Of a DNA stretch of 64,000 nt, positions 52,397 through 60,330 are shown piece after piece (position 1 is the stretch's first letter; each line of letters starts with the position of its first letter). Source of the stretch: UBA5109 sp038148755 (GTDB lineage: Bacteria > Pseudomonadota > Gammaproteobacteria > Pseudomonadales > Pseudohongiellaceae); contig JAYQWA010000003.1 in assembly GCA_038148755.1 (NCBI GenBank), forward strand, positions 62,001 to 126,000, read 5' to 3'. The notes under the pieces are model-generated. The model made no database searches. It was given only the letters and a program-made list of their open reading frames with translations, and was not told the DNA's origin. The position numbers and the translations under genes are program-made.

Positions 52397-53449
52397 TCAG
52401 GAGGCTTTGCTGTGTTGGCTTAAAAAAGGTTCTTGCCATAACGCTTCTGCGAGTTCAGTAACGGGTTTCTCGCAGTTGTTGCTTATCCATTCCGCTAATT
52501 TTGACGCAACATCAGGGTAACTTACCTGCACAATGTCATTATCCTGACTTAGCCAGTCTTTTATGGCTTTTAGTTCAAGGTGATTTATCGTGCTGGCATA
52601 CTTGAGCTCTTTCAACGCCTGAGCATTGGAAAGTTGTTCCATTTGACCTAGTAGAGGTTTAACAAGAATACTTTTGCCAATTTGCAGGCATTCACTGATC
52701 AGTTCAAACCCGCTGTTAGTAATAACGGAACGGGCATCAAATAAGTCTTTCTTGAAATTTATTCTTGAAATCGCCCTGCTATGGATAGGCCCCTGATCTT
52801 GGTCAGTTAAATCGGGGTGGTAGACATAAAATTCAAAACCCTGAATTTCTTTAAGTAACTTGAAAATTTCGGTGGTACTTTCAAAAGGCAGATAAACCAG
52901 TACTTTATTTTGGATAACAGGGGGTAAGGTTTCGGGCATTTCCAGGTCAATGATAGGCGGTAAGATCGGGTAACCGAAATGATGCCAGTGCAGTCCTACC
53001 CCTCTCGTGACAGGAGCAAATTTATTCATAATGGACTTGCTGATGATATTGGCGCCTTTCATGGGAATTTTATAATCAAAAGCATACTGATGACCGATAC
53101 CGATAGTTTCTATATTCTGTTTTTTTGCTGCGTGACAAATAACAGGCTCAAAGTCGGAAATAATCAGGTCATAAGCTTTAAGATCGAGTTCATTAACATC
53201 CTGTCTGAATTGCTTGAAATTAAAATTCCCGAGTGTTTCAACAATATTTATTTTGCCCGCTTTAACAATAAAAGTTATTCCTTCTCGCCACAGGAAGTCT
53301 TTAATATCTCCGCAGCCCTTTTGTTGTTCACGGCCACTCAAGAGCCAGGTAATTTCCAGGTCAGGATATTTTTTAAAAGCTTCAGCCATAGCACAGGCTC
53401 GACTGATATGCCCGTTTCCAGTTCCTTGCACACCATAAAGAATTTTCAT
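52397..53449 (-). CDS. MJ1255/VC2487-family glycosyltransferase
   Basis: A 350-residue GT-B fold glycosyltransferase. The start is ILYGVQGTGNGHISRACAM, a hallmark of the MJ1255/VC2487 family. Later it has LIISDFEPVICHAAKK and the donor-site segment ITNSGFELISECLQIGKSILVKP, with a Q-x-Q-like pattern (LLGQMEQLSNA). The family is related to the MurG/MGD (GT28) type that transfers sugars to lipids. It lies 29 bp downstream of the phosphoesterase gene, with dgkA 94 bp further on. The substrate is uncharacterised; here a glycerolipid acceptor and UDP-glucuronate donor are proposed from context. Confidence 0.85.
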   Translation of the reverse strand: MKILYGVQGTGNGHISRACAMAEAFKKYPDLEITWLLSGREQQKGCGDIKDFLWREGITFIVKAGKINIVETLGNFNFKQFRQDVNELDLKAYDLIISDFEPVICHAAKKQNIETIGIGHQYAFDYKIPMKGANIISKSIMNKFAPVTRGVGLHWHHFGYPILPPIIDLEMPETLPPVIQNKVLVYLPFESTTEIFKLLKEIQGFEFYVYHPDLTDQDQGPIHSRAISRINFKKDLFDARSVITNSGFELISECLQIGKSILVKPLLGQMEQLSNAQALKELKYASTINHLELKAIKDWLSQDNDIVQVSYPDVASKLAEWISNNCEKPVTELAEALWQEPFLSQHSKAS

Positions 53450-53478
53450 GTTGGATTAACCAATTGGTAAGTAAACTA

Positions 53479-54291
53479 TTAGCTAGCTTTTGCCGTTAAC
53501 TTTTCGAGTTTAACGACATTGCTGTTTTCGTGATTGATCTCGGCCCACTGGACAATTTCTATTTCACCTGCTTCATCTTCAATCAGTGCAGTACAGCTTT
53601 CCACCCAGTCACCGCAGTTGTAGTATTTAATGCCATCAATGACTTTTTTCTCTGCGTGATGTATATGCCCGCATATCACGCCATCAACTTTGCGTTTTTT
53701 AGCCTCATTAGAAACAATATTTTCAAAATCAAAAATAAAATTAACGGCGCCTTTGACTTTTTTCTTGATGGCTTTGGATAAAGACCAGTATGGTAGACGG
53801 AACAGGCGGGAAATTGAATTAAACCAGCGGTTAGCTCTTAATAAAAAGTTGTAGCCAATATCTCCGGCTATAGCCACCCAGCGGTGATGTCTGGTCACGC
53901 CGTCATAATCATCACCATGGACTATCCAGACCTTTTCGCCTTTAGCAGTTTCATAAAAAGCCTCATCAACAACTTCTATGTTGCCCATAATGAAACTATG
54001 TTCGGAAATGTAGTCACGCAGAAACTCATCATGGTTGCCGGTCACATAATAAACTTTGGTATTTTCTTTCTCGGATTTGCGCAGTACCTGCCGGACAACC
54101 TGATTGTGTTCAGATGGCCAATACCATTTGCTGGTCGAAATGCGCCAACCATCAATGATGTCGCCAACTAAAAAGAGGTTGTCAGTCTGGTAATGTTTGA
54201 GAAATGAACAGAGAAGGGCGGCCTTGCAATCTTTTGTTCCCAAGTGAACATCAGATATCCATATTGCATTGCATCGTACTTTCTTACTCAT
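53479..54291 (-). CDS. plcP: PlcP-like metallophosphoesterase (LpxH-related)
   Basis: A 270-residue calcineurin-like phosphoesterase. The metal motifs are ISDVHLGTKDC, VGDIIDGWR, TGNHDEFLRDY, HGDDYDG and ICGHIHHAE, followed by YYNCGDWVESCTALIE. Automatic tools would call it UDP-2,3-diacylglucosamine diphosphatase, but the WYWPSEHN, LPYWSLSKAIK and GDWVESCTAL segments match the PlcP group, which in phosphate-starved alpha- and gammaproteobacteria acts as a phospholipase C on membrane phospholipids, giving diacylglycerol. It is followed closely by a glycosyltransferase gene. I found no clear Pho box upstream. Confidence 0.8.
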   Translation of the reverse strand: MSKKVRCNAIWISDVHLGTKDCKAALLCSFLKHYQTDNLFLVGDIIDGWRISTSKWYWPSEHNQVVRQVLRKSEKENTKVYYVTGNHDEFLRDYISEHSFIMGNIEVVDEAFYETAKGEKVWIVHGDDYDGVTRHHRWVAIAGDIGYNFLLRANRWFNSISRLFRLPYWSLSKAIKKKVKGAVNFIFDFENIVSNEAKKRKVDGVICGHIHHAEKKVIDGIKYYNCGDWVESCTALIEDEAGEIEIVQWAEINHENSNVVKLEKLTAKAS

Positions 54292-54433
54292 ATTTAGCCA
54301 TGAGCTATCTACAATGGCTGACTATAGTAAAAATTAAATATGTCTATTTGATTAACGTTAGATGAAGAAAATATTAAAATTTTTAAACAGGCGGTACAGT
54401 AACTTTAAAGTGAATAGCTTGCTGGGGAAGAGC

Positions 54434-54580
54434 TTATGAAAAAATTCCTTTGTTGATAAGTTTTATGATGGCCAGCATGTCTTCTGCATTTTCCAGATTG
54501 CTAACTTCCTGCTGTAATTTTCTGGCATCTCCGGTCACGATGACAGTTTTATTTTTTAAATAAAAAGGTGTCTCAGCCAT
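54434..54580 (-). CDS. Small protein of unknown function
   Basis: A 48-residue frame from an ATG at 54580 (an extended frame starts at 54622). GGAG lies about ten bases upstream on the minus strand. The sequence begins MAETPFYLKNKTVIVTGD and ends with a helical part (NAEDMLAIIKLINKGIFS). There is no homology I recognise and no membrane segment. It lies alone in a 468-bp gap between the PlcP-like and carboxymuconolactone decarboxylase genes. It may be a real small protein or a fragment; coding status is moderate. Confidence 0.4.
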   Translation of the reverse strand: MAETPFYLKNKTVIVTGDARKLQQEVSNLENAEDMLAIIKLINKGIFS

Positions 54581-54759
54581 GGTCAGAGTGTCTCCATTTG
54601 TTGTATTCTTACGCCCATCCAAAAAAATAATAATGTTGCAAACTTTAGTCAGGCAAATTTCAGGCTTGGCTTTATAACATAAATTGATTTTCAGTATCAG
54701 GTTTTATCCTTTCAATTTGACCTAACTCTGAATCCAGTTTTAATACAGGAGATATACCT

Positions 54760-55149
54760 ATGTCAGACGATTCCAGACAAGCACTTAAAGAAATAGGCTT
54801 AAAAATTAGACGCGAAGTACTTGGCGAAAAACACGTCAACGTATCTTTGGAAAAAGCTAACGAATTTAATCAGCCCATGCAGGAATTATTACATGAATAT
54901 TGCTGGGGCTATGGTTGGGGCAGTGATGTGCTCAGCCGCAGAGAACGCAGCATTTTAAATCTGGGCATGTTGACTGCGTTAGGTCGTAGTCATGAAGTTG
55001 CAGTGCATACACGTGGAGCCAGAAACAATGGCTTAACCAATGAAGAGATCGCAGCCGTTTTCATTCAGACTGCAATTTATTGCGGTGTGCCTGCGGCTGT
55101 GGACAGTTTCCGTGAAGCAACCAAGGTGCTGGAAGACTATGACAAATAA
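54760..55149 (+). CDS. Carboxymuconolactone decarboxylase-like protein
   Basis: A 129-residue all-helical protein of the CMD/AhpD-like family, close in length to PcaC. Blocks are LHEYCWGYGWGSDVLSRRERS, LNLGMLTALGRSHEVAVHTRGA and a C-terminal GVPAAVDSFREATKVL. CMDs decarboxylate gamma-carboxymuconolactone in the protocatechuate pathway, but no other beta-ketoadipate genes are near, so a lactone substrate of a different pathway is likely. AGGAG precedes the ATG. Its end overlaps the following dehydrogenase gene by 11 bases, so the two are translationally linked. Confidence 0.88.
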   Translation: MSDDSRQALKEIGLKIRREVLGEKHVNVSLEKANEFNQPMQELLHEYCWGYGWGSDVLSRRERSILNLGMLTALGRSHEVAVHTRGARNNGLTNEEIAAVFIQTAIYCGVPAAVDSFREATKVLEDYDK

Positions 55150-56035
55150 GATTTTGCCGCCAGCTACAGTCGGTTTTATCGGTCTGGGAAACATGGGTTT
55201 TCCCATGGCTAAATGCCTGGTGGGTGCTGGTTATAAACTGATTGTTGCAGATTTAAATACTGAAGCAGTTGAGAAGTTCTGTCAGGAAACTGATGCAGAA
55301 TCTGCAACAGATTTGAAAGCACTGGCAGGCAAAAGTGATGTTGTCATTACCATGCTGCCGGAAGGCAATGCTGTCAGAAAAGTACTGATGGAAGAAGGTG
55401 GCGTTGTCAGTGGGTTACGTGAAGGGACCATCCTGATCGACATGAGTTCATGTTCTCCGGTTGGTACCCGCAAACTGGTAGAAGAACTTGAAGCATTGGG
55501 CTTCCCATTGGTAGATGCGCCGGTTTCCGGTGGTGTTTACAAAGCGGCAGAAGGTGCTTTGGCTATTATGGCAGGTGGCGATAAAGATGTTGTTGAGCAA
55601 TGTCTGCCGCTACTGGAAGTCATGGGTAAGCCGTTTAAAACTGGTGGCCCTGCCAGTGGCCATGCCATGAAAGCCATGAATAATTATCTGTCGGCAGCTT
55701 CTCTGGCAATTGCCTCGGAAGCGGTAATTTTGGGCAGCAAGTTCGGGCTAGATCCTGAAACCATGGTGGATATTCTGAATGCTTCGACAGGTCGCAGTAA
55801 CAGTACGGAACACAAATTTCCGGCCTTTATTTTGCCACGTACTTTTAATTCAGGTTTCTTTATTGGTCTGATGGCAAAAGATCTGCGTCTGGCACGAGAG
55901 CTTGCTGAATCTGAAGGCACATCGACAGAGCTGCTGAAAATGGTCAGTACAATGTGGGATAAAGCGGAAGCAGAGCTTGGTTTTAAGGCGGATAATACGG
56001 AAGTTTATAGGTACCTTGAGTCGCAGTCTGAATAA
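55139..56035 (+). CDS. NAD(P)-dependent beta-hydroxyacid dehydrogenase
   Basis: About 298 residues from ATG 55139 (MTNKILPPATVGFIGLGNMG). It is of the 3-hydroxyisobutyrate dehydrogenase family: NAD motif GFIGLGNMGFPMAK, substrate-binding DMSSCSPVGTRKL and DAPVSGGVYKAAEGAL, catalytic lysine region GHAMKAMNNYLSA, and a C-terminal FIGLMAKDLRLARELAESEG. It oxidises a beta-hydroxyacid to a semialdehyde or reduces the reverse. It overlaps the CMD-like gene and precedes the lactonase-like gene by 30 bp, a compact catabolic operon. Confidence 0.9.
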   Translation: MTNKILPPATVGFIGLGNMGFPMAKCLVGAGYKLIVADLNTEAVEKFCQETDAESATDLKALAGKSDVVITMLPEGNAVRKVLMEEGGVVSGLREGTILIDMSSCSPVGTRKLVEELEALGFPLVDAPVSGGVYKAAEGALAIMAGGDKDVVEQCLPLLEVMGKPFKTGGPASGHAMKAMNNYLSAASLAIASEAVILGSKFGLDPETMVDILNASTGRSNSTEHKFPAFILPRTFNSGFFIGLMAKDLRLARELAESEGTSTELLKMVSTMWDKAEAELGFKADNTEVYRYLESQSE

Positions 56036-56065
56036 ACCCGGATAAAGGGAATATAAAGAGAGTTA

Positions 56066-56857
56066 ATGATGACAAAACGACAGGCCTATGAAGTTTACGC
56101 GATTCGTTATGCGACAGTTGAACGTCGTTCGGGAGAAAACTTTTTAGGTGGTGATCCGCATGATGCTGGAATGCCGATGGATTATTTTGTCTGGGTAGCA
56201 AAAAACGCCAAAAAAACCTGGGTGATTGATACCGGCTTTAATGCTGAAGCTGCAGATCGACGCAAGCGGCAGTTTTTACGCTCGCCGGTTGAAGGCATGC
56301 AGTTGCTGGGAGTGGATGCGGCCACAGTCGAAGATGTCATCATTACTCACCTGCATTATGATCATGTGGGCAATTTTGATTTATTTCCCAAAGCCCGTTT
56401 TCATCTGCAGGATAGTGAAATGGCCTACGCGACAGGTCGTTATATGGGTAATCCATTCTTCTCGCATGCCTTTGAGCTGGATGAAGTTGTCGGCATGGTG
56501 CGCAATGTCTATGCGGGCAGAGTAAAGTTTTATGATGGTGATGCTGAACTGGAACCAGGCTTGTCCCTGCACCATGTTGGCGGTCACACCAAAGGCTTGC
56601 AGGTAGTCCGTATCTGGACCGAATCCGGCTGGCTGGTACTGGCTTCGGATGCCAGTCACTATGCGGCCAATATGAATGAAGGCCGGCCTTTTCCTATTGT
56701 GGTGGATATTGCCGAAATGATAGACGGCTGGGAAAAAATTCGAACACTGGTGGATGATCAAACCAGAATCATTCCAGGACATGACCCCCAGGTCATGGAA
56801 ATCTATAAGGCGCCAGCTCAGGATATGGAGGGGATCATCGTCAGACTGGATGCCTGA
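56066..56857 (+). CDS. Metallo-beta-lactamase-fold lactonase-like hydrolase (cytoplasmic)
   Basis: A 263-residue MBL-fold enzyme of the N-acyl-homoserine-lactonase group. The zinc site is HLHYDHVGNFD, followed by GGHTKGLQVVRI, ASDASHY, and IPGHDPQVM. No signal peptide. Family members open lactone rings; the substrate here is probably an intermediate of the same operon rather than a quorum signal, because it is surrounded by a carboxymuconolactone decarboxylase-like protein and a beta-hydroxyacid dehydrogenase. An exported relative is encoded 6 kb away. Confidence 0.85.
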   Translation: MMTKRQAYEVYAIRYATVERRSGENFLGGDPHDAGMPMDYFVWVAKNAKKTWVIDTGFNAEAADRRKRQFLRSPVEGMQLLGVDAATVEDVIITHLHYDHVGNFDLFPKARFHLQDSEMAYATGRYMGNPFFSHAFELDEVVGMVRNVYAGRVKFYDGDAELEPGLSLHHVGGHTKGLQVVRIWTESGWLVLASDASHYAANMNEGRPFPIVVDIAEMIDGWEKIRTLVDDQTRIIPGHDPQVMEIYKAPAQDMEGIIVRLDA

Positions 56858-56902
56858 TATGCAACACAGAGCTTAGGATAATAACAACGAAAAACAGGCT
56901 TT

Positions 56903-57550
56903 ATGGACATTGCACAAGAAATTGAAAACCTGCTCCAATCTCTGGTTGCCGGACTGTTAACAGGCTCCACTTATGGCCTGATGTGTGTCGGCTTAACGAT
57001 CATTTTCGGTGTCATGCGCGTGATAAATTTTGCCCAGGGTGAATTTATGATGCTTGGCATGTATTTCACCTATTTCTGTACGACATTTATTCTGGCGCAG
57101 TTTGCGGTAAGTGGTATCTACCTGCCTTTCTTTATCGCTCTGTTTGCCGGTCCGATGATTTACCTGCTGGGTAATGCTTTAACAGGAGACCCGACTCTTC
57201 GTCCTGGCATGGACAGGAATGAGGCGAACAGAGGTGCCGGCATGCAACCGGCCATACGTGGAGAGGTCAATATTGATGGGCAAACAGCTCTGCATGCTGC
57301 CGCCAAGATGAGCTGGAACAAAATCGTGCAATATCTGATTGATCACGGTGCCGTACAGCAGGTGGTTGATGCCAGTAACAAGACCCCTTTTGATCTTGCC
57401 ATGGGGCGTTATGAACCGGCTTTTCTCGCTGTTCCCCCTATCCCCCTGCTGGATACAGCCAGACTTCTGCAGGAGGCCTATGAGGCCGATGATAATTGTG
57501 TCATGCGGGACACCATTGATTTTTCCAATCCAACAAACCTGATTCAATAA
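56903..57550 (+). pseudogene. In-frame fusion of a LivH N-terminus and an ankyrin-repeat C-terminus
   Basis: A 215-residue open frame composed of two unrelated parts. Residues 1-90 are the start of a LivH-type branched-chain amino-acid ABC permease: SLVAGLLTGSTYGLMCVG and VMRVINFAQGEFMMLGMYF. From about residue 95 it becomes polar and contains ankyrin repeats: DGQTALHAAAKMSWNKIVQYL and SNKTPFDLAMGRY, then LLDTARLLQEAYEAD. The rest of the permease (about 200 residues, including the EAA-like loop) is gone, and no LivM, LivG, LivF or LivK is near. Only two or three helices remain, so transport is impossible; the product could still be translated. Confidence 0.65.
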
Positions 57551-57567
57551 AGCGTAGTAACAAACAC

Positions 57568-58452
57568 TTAATGGTTTGTCATACCCCAGCGATAGACGGT
57601 GCGTTTTTCTAACGCTTTAAACAGCAGGTTTTCAACCAGCAAACCAAACAAAATAACCGTCAGCAAGCCGGAGAACACTTCCGGAATTAATAACTGATTC
57701 TTGCGTTCAAAAATATACCAGCCCAGACCGCCTTCGCCTGAGGTGGAGCCAAATACCAGCTCAGCCGCAATCAGGGTACGCCAGGCAAAAGCCCAACCGA
57801 TTTTCAAACCGGTCAGAATGCTCGGGAACGCACCCGGAATTAATATTTTGACAACATAACTGAAACCGGTGAGACCGTAGTTCTGTCCTACCATACGCAA
57901 GGTACGGCTGACACCTTTAAAGCCTGCGTGGGTATTTAATGCGACCGCCCAGAGTACAGCGTGTATCAGTACAAAGATGACACTGGCTTCACCAAGCCCG
58001 AACCAGATCAAGGCAAGCGGCAGCAAGGCAATGGATGGCAGGGGATTAAACATCGCCGTCAGGGTTTCGAGTAGGTCTGCGCCGATGCGGGTGGCGCTGG
58101 CAAAAGCGGTCAGAATTGCGGCTATCAGCAAACCAGCCAGATAACCCTTGAATAAGATTGACAGGGTATAAACAGCAGCCTGAGGTAATTCCCCGGAAGC
58201 AATCGCACTGAACATGGCGCCAACCGTGCTGGTAAAAGTCGGCAGTACCAGCGAGTTATCCAGTGTTCTTGCGTAGAATTCCCAAATCAGCGCGAGAAAA
58301 ATCAGCAACAAGCTTTTGCGCAAGGCGGAATTGCCCATCAGTTTGCTCAGGACTGAACGGTGGCGAATTTGAACTTCACTCAGTTCTTCTTCGAGTTCGT
58401 AAACAATTTCCGGTCTTGCCGAAATTGACTGGGTCTGATTAGGCTCACTCAT
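57568..58452 (-). CDS. ABC transporter permease (SsuC/TauC-like)
   Basis: About 294 residues from the ATG at 58452, which overlaps the end of the ATPase gene by eight bases; the frame upstream of it is the ATPase gene in another frame. Five or six membrane helices follow a 65-residue polar start. Family blocks are FNPLPSIALLPLALIWFGLGEASVIF and LKIGWAFAWRTLIAAELVFGSTSGEGGLGW, typical of nitrate/sulfonate/taurine permeases. It works with the ATPase and lipoprotein encoded upstream. It converges on the LivH/ankyrin fusion after 17 bp. Confidence 0.92.
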   Translation of the reverse strand: MSEPNQTQSISARPEIVYELEEELSEVQIRHRSVLSKLMGNSALRKSLLLIFLALIWEFYARTLDNSLVLPTFTSTVGAMFSAIASGELPQAAVYTLSILFKGYLAGLLIAAILTAFASATRIGADLLETLTAMFNPLPSIALLPLALIWFGLGEASVIFVLIHAVLWAVALNTHAGFKGVSRTLRMVGQNYGLTGFSYVVKILIPGAFPSILTGLKIGWAFAWRTLIAAELVFGSTSGEGGLGWYIFERKNQLLIPEVFSGLLTVILFGLLVENLLFKALEKRTVYRWGMTNH

Positions 58453-59230
58453 CGGCGCCTCCTGATTCAAATTGACGGCCAAACAGCATTTCCTGAATTC
58501 TGGCAGAAAGTTTAATACCGGTTTCATATTCCCGGTCGGTGCCATCACAATTGATTTCAGCTTTGGCTCTGCCCGGGTGCGGACTAAGCAAAAGAATGCG
58601 TGTGCCGATTCGAATAGCTTCACTGATTGAGTGAGTCACAAACAAAACAGTTGAATGCGTATCGGCACAAAGTTGTAACAGCTCTTCCTGCATGCGGTCA
58701 CGGGTAAGCGCATCCAGAGCGGCAAAAGGTTCGTCCATCAACAGCACTTCCGGCTCCATGGCCATGGCGCGGGCGATGGCAACACGTTGTTTCATCCCGC
58801 CAGAAAGCGTATGCGGGTAACTGTCAGTAAATTTTGTCAGGCCGACTTTTTCGATATAAACCTCGGCCCGTTCTTTGGCCTCGGGCTTGGACATCCCGCC
58901 AGTTAGCAGGGGAAACATGATATTGCCGATCACGGTTTTCCAGGGTAATAACTGATCGAATTCCTGAAAGACAAATGCCCGGTCCGGGCCGGGTGTTTTT
59001 ACTATGGAACCTGAGAGTGAAATTTCGCCTTCGACCGGTTCAATAAAACCGCCAACGGCTTTCAGCAAAGTTGATTTGCCACAACCTGAAGGACCCAGCA
59101 GGACGAAGCGTTCAGACTCATGCACATCGAAGCTGAGCTTATGCACAGCTGTAACAACATGTTCCTCAGTATTGTACTGAAGTGTGACACCCTGAACAGA
59201 CAATAAGGGCTGCTCACCGACCTTATTCAT
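58445..59230 (-). CDS. ABC transporter ATP-binding protein (SsuB/TauB-like)
   Basis: A 261-residue ATPase. Walker A is LLGPSGCGKSTLLKAVGGF, the Q-loop is VFQEFDQLLPWKTVIGN, the signature is LSGGMKQRVAIARAM, Walker B is LLMDEPFAALDALTR, and the H-loop is FVTHSISEAIRIG. It energises uptake by the SsuC-like permease. GGAGG lies ten bases upstream of the ATG. It sits between the binding lipoprotein gene and the permease gene, with a 30-bp gap and an 8-bp overlap. Confidence 0.94.
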   Translation of the reverse strand: MNKVGEQPLLSVQGVTLQYNTEEHVVTAVHKLSFDVHESERFVLLGPSGCGKSTLLKAVGGFIEPVEGEISLSGSIVKTPGPDRAFVFQEFDQLLPWKTVIGNIMFPLLTGGMSKPEAKERAEVYIEKVGLTKFTDSYPHTLSGGMKQRVAIARAMAMEPEVLLMDEPFAALDALTRDRMQEELLQLCADTHSTVLFVTHSISEAIRIGTRILLLSPHPGRAKAEINCDGTDREYETGIKLSARIQEMLFGRQFESGGADE

Positions 59231-59260
59231 TTGACTTGAAGCCTCCTGCGAGTTTTAGCA

Positions 59261-60307
59261 TCAGCTACCAGGTAGTTGAGCAATTTCATCGATAAAAAAA
59301 TCGCGCCAGGAGTCTGCCTGTTGTTCCAGTGTGCCGATGGAATACATAAAGTCGGCATAACGTTTCACATTTTGTGGCGTGGTTGAGAAATGAATGTCCG
59401 GGTCTTGCAGCAGTGTAGCTATTTCATCCTGTGCTAATCCAGCATTGCCTTGTACCCTGATCAGAACATCCGCTGCGTTCTCGGGATCATCCAGAATAAA
59501 TTGCTGGGCTTCTTCGAGCGCAGCAATTACTGCCGCAATAATCTCAGGATTTTCTGCGTGAAAAGCCGAGGTTGTTGAGAGCATCGTAAAAGTTGTTGCT
59601 CCCCCCATGACTTCGTCCGTTGTCATAATGGTGCGTATTTCCGGATCCTGTATTTCGCGCTGATGAAAAGGAGGTGAAGTAAAGTGTGCAGTAATGTCAT
59701 CTGAACCCGAAAGCATGGTGACTACACCATCAGGGTGCGCCATGCTGACGGTATAGCGGTCAAAACGTTCTGCCTCTGCAACACCATAGCGTTCTGCAGC
59801 ATACATTTGCATGGCAATTGCAGGGATGGAGACCTTGATGGCAGTCAGCGCGATTTTGTCGTTATCTGAAATGTCATCCAGAGAGCTAAATGTTTCAGAG
59901 CGTGTATTCAGGTACATAGGTAATGCGCTAATGGCAGCGACACCTTTGACTGCCAATGAGTTGCGGGTACGATCCCACAAGGTCAGAAAGGCTGGGGGAC
60001 CAGCCGCGATAAAATCAACAGAACGCGATAGCAGGGCATCATTCATGGCAGATGGACCGCCAAGATCAATCCATTGCACAGCCAGGCTATCCAGTCCCAG
60101 TTCTGCAGCATGTTTTTCAATCAGGTTTTGTTCACGCATGATATGCAAGGGCAGAAAACCGACACCGCCGGCACCCAAAGGTATGCGTACGACTTGCCCG
60201 TTACTCGCAGAATCTTCCGAGCTGCATGCGCCCAGTACAAGAGCCGCTATTATGAGCAGGAAGCTACAGAATCTGAGCTGGAAAAGTCGTAAGCTAGTTA
60301 CGGTCAT
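59261..60307 (-). CDS. ABC transporter substrate-binding lipoprotein (SsuA/TauA/NMT1-like)
   Basis: A 348-residue lipoprotein with the lipobox LGAC (residues about 24-27) after a hydrophobic signal (SFLLIIAALVLGAC). The binding domain has RIPLGAGGVGFLPLHIMREQ, WIDLGGPSAMNDALLSRSVDFIAAGPPAFL and, later, DDITAHFTSPPFHQREIQDP. This is the periplasmic component of the SsuABC-type uptake system. The substrate is not predictable but, as part of the cluster with MmgE/PrpD and MBL-fold enzymes, may be an organic acid or aromatic compound rather than a sulfonate. Confidence 0.9.
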   Translation of the reverse strand: MTVTSLRLFQLRFCSFLLIIAALVLGACSSEDSASNGQVVRIPLGAGGVGFLPLHIMREQNLIEKHAAELGLDSLAVQWIDLGGPSAMNDALLSRSVDFIAAGPPAFLTLWDRTRNSLAVKGVAAISALPMYLNTRSETFSSLDDISDNDKIALTAIKVSIPAIAMQMYAAERYGVAEAERFDRYTVSMAHPDGVVTMLSGSDDITAHFTSPPFHQREIQDPEIRTIMTTDEVMGGATTFTMLSTTSAFHAENPEIIAAVIAALEEAQQFILDDPENAADVLIRVQGNAGLAQDEIATLLQDPDIHFSTTPQNVKRYADFMYSIGTLEQQADSWRDFFIDEIAQLPGS

Positions 60308-60330
60308 ATCATGAGCCCTTTATCGTTATA

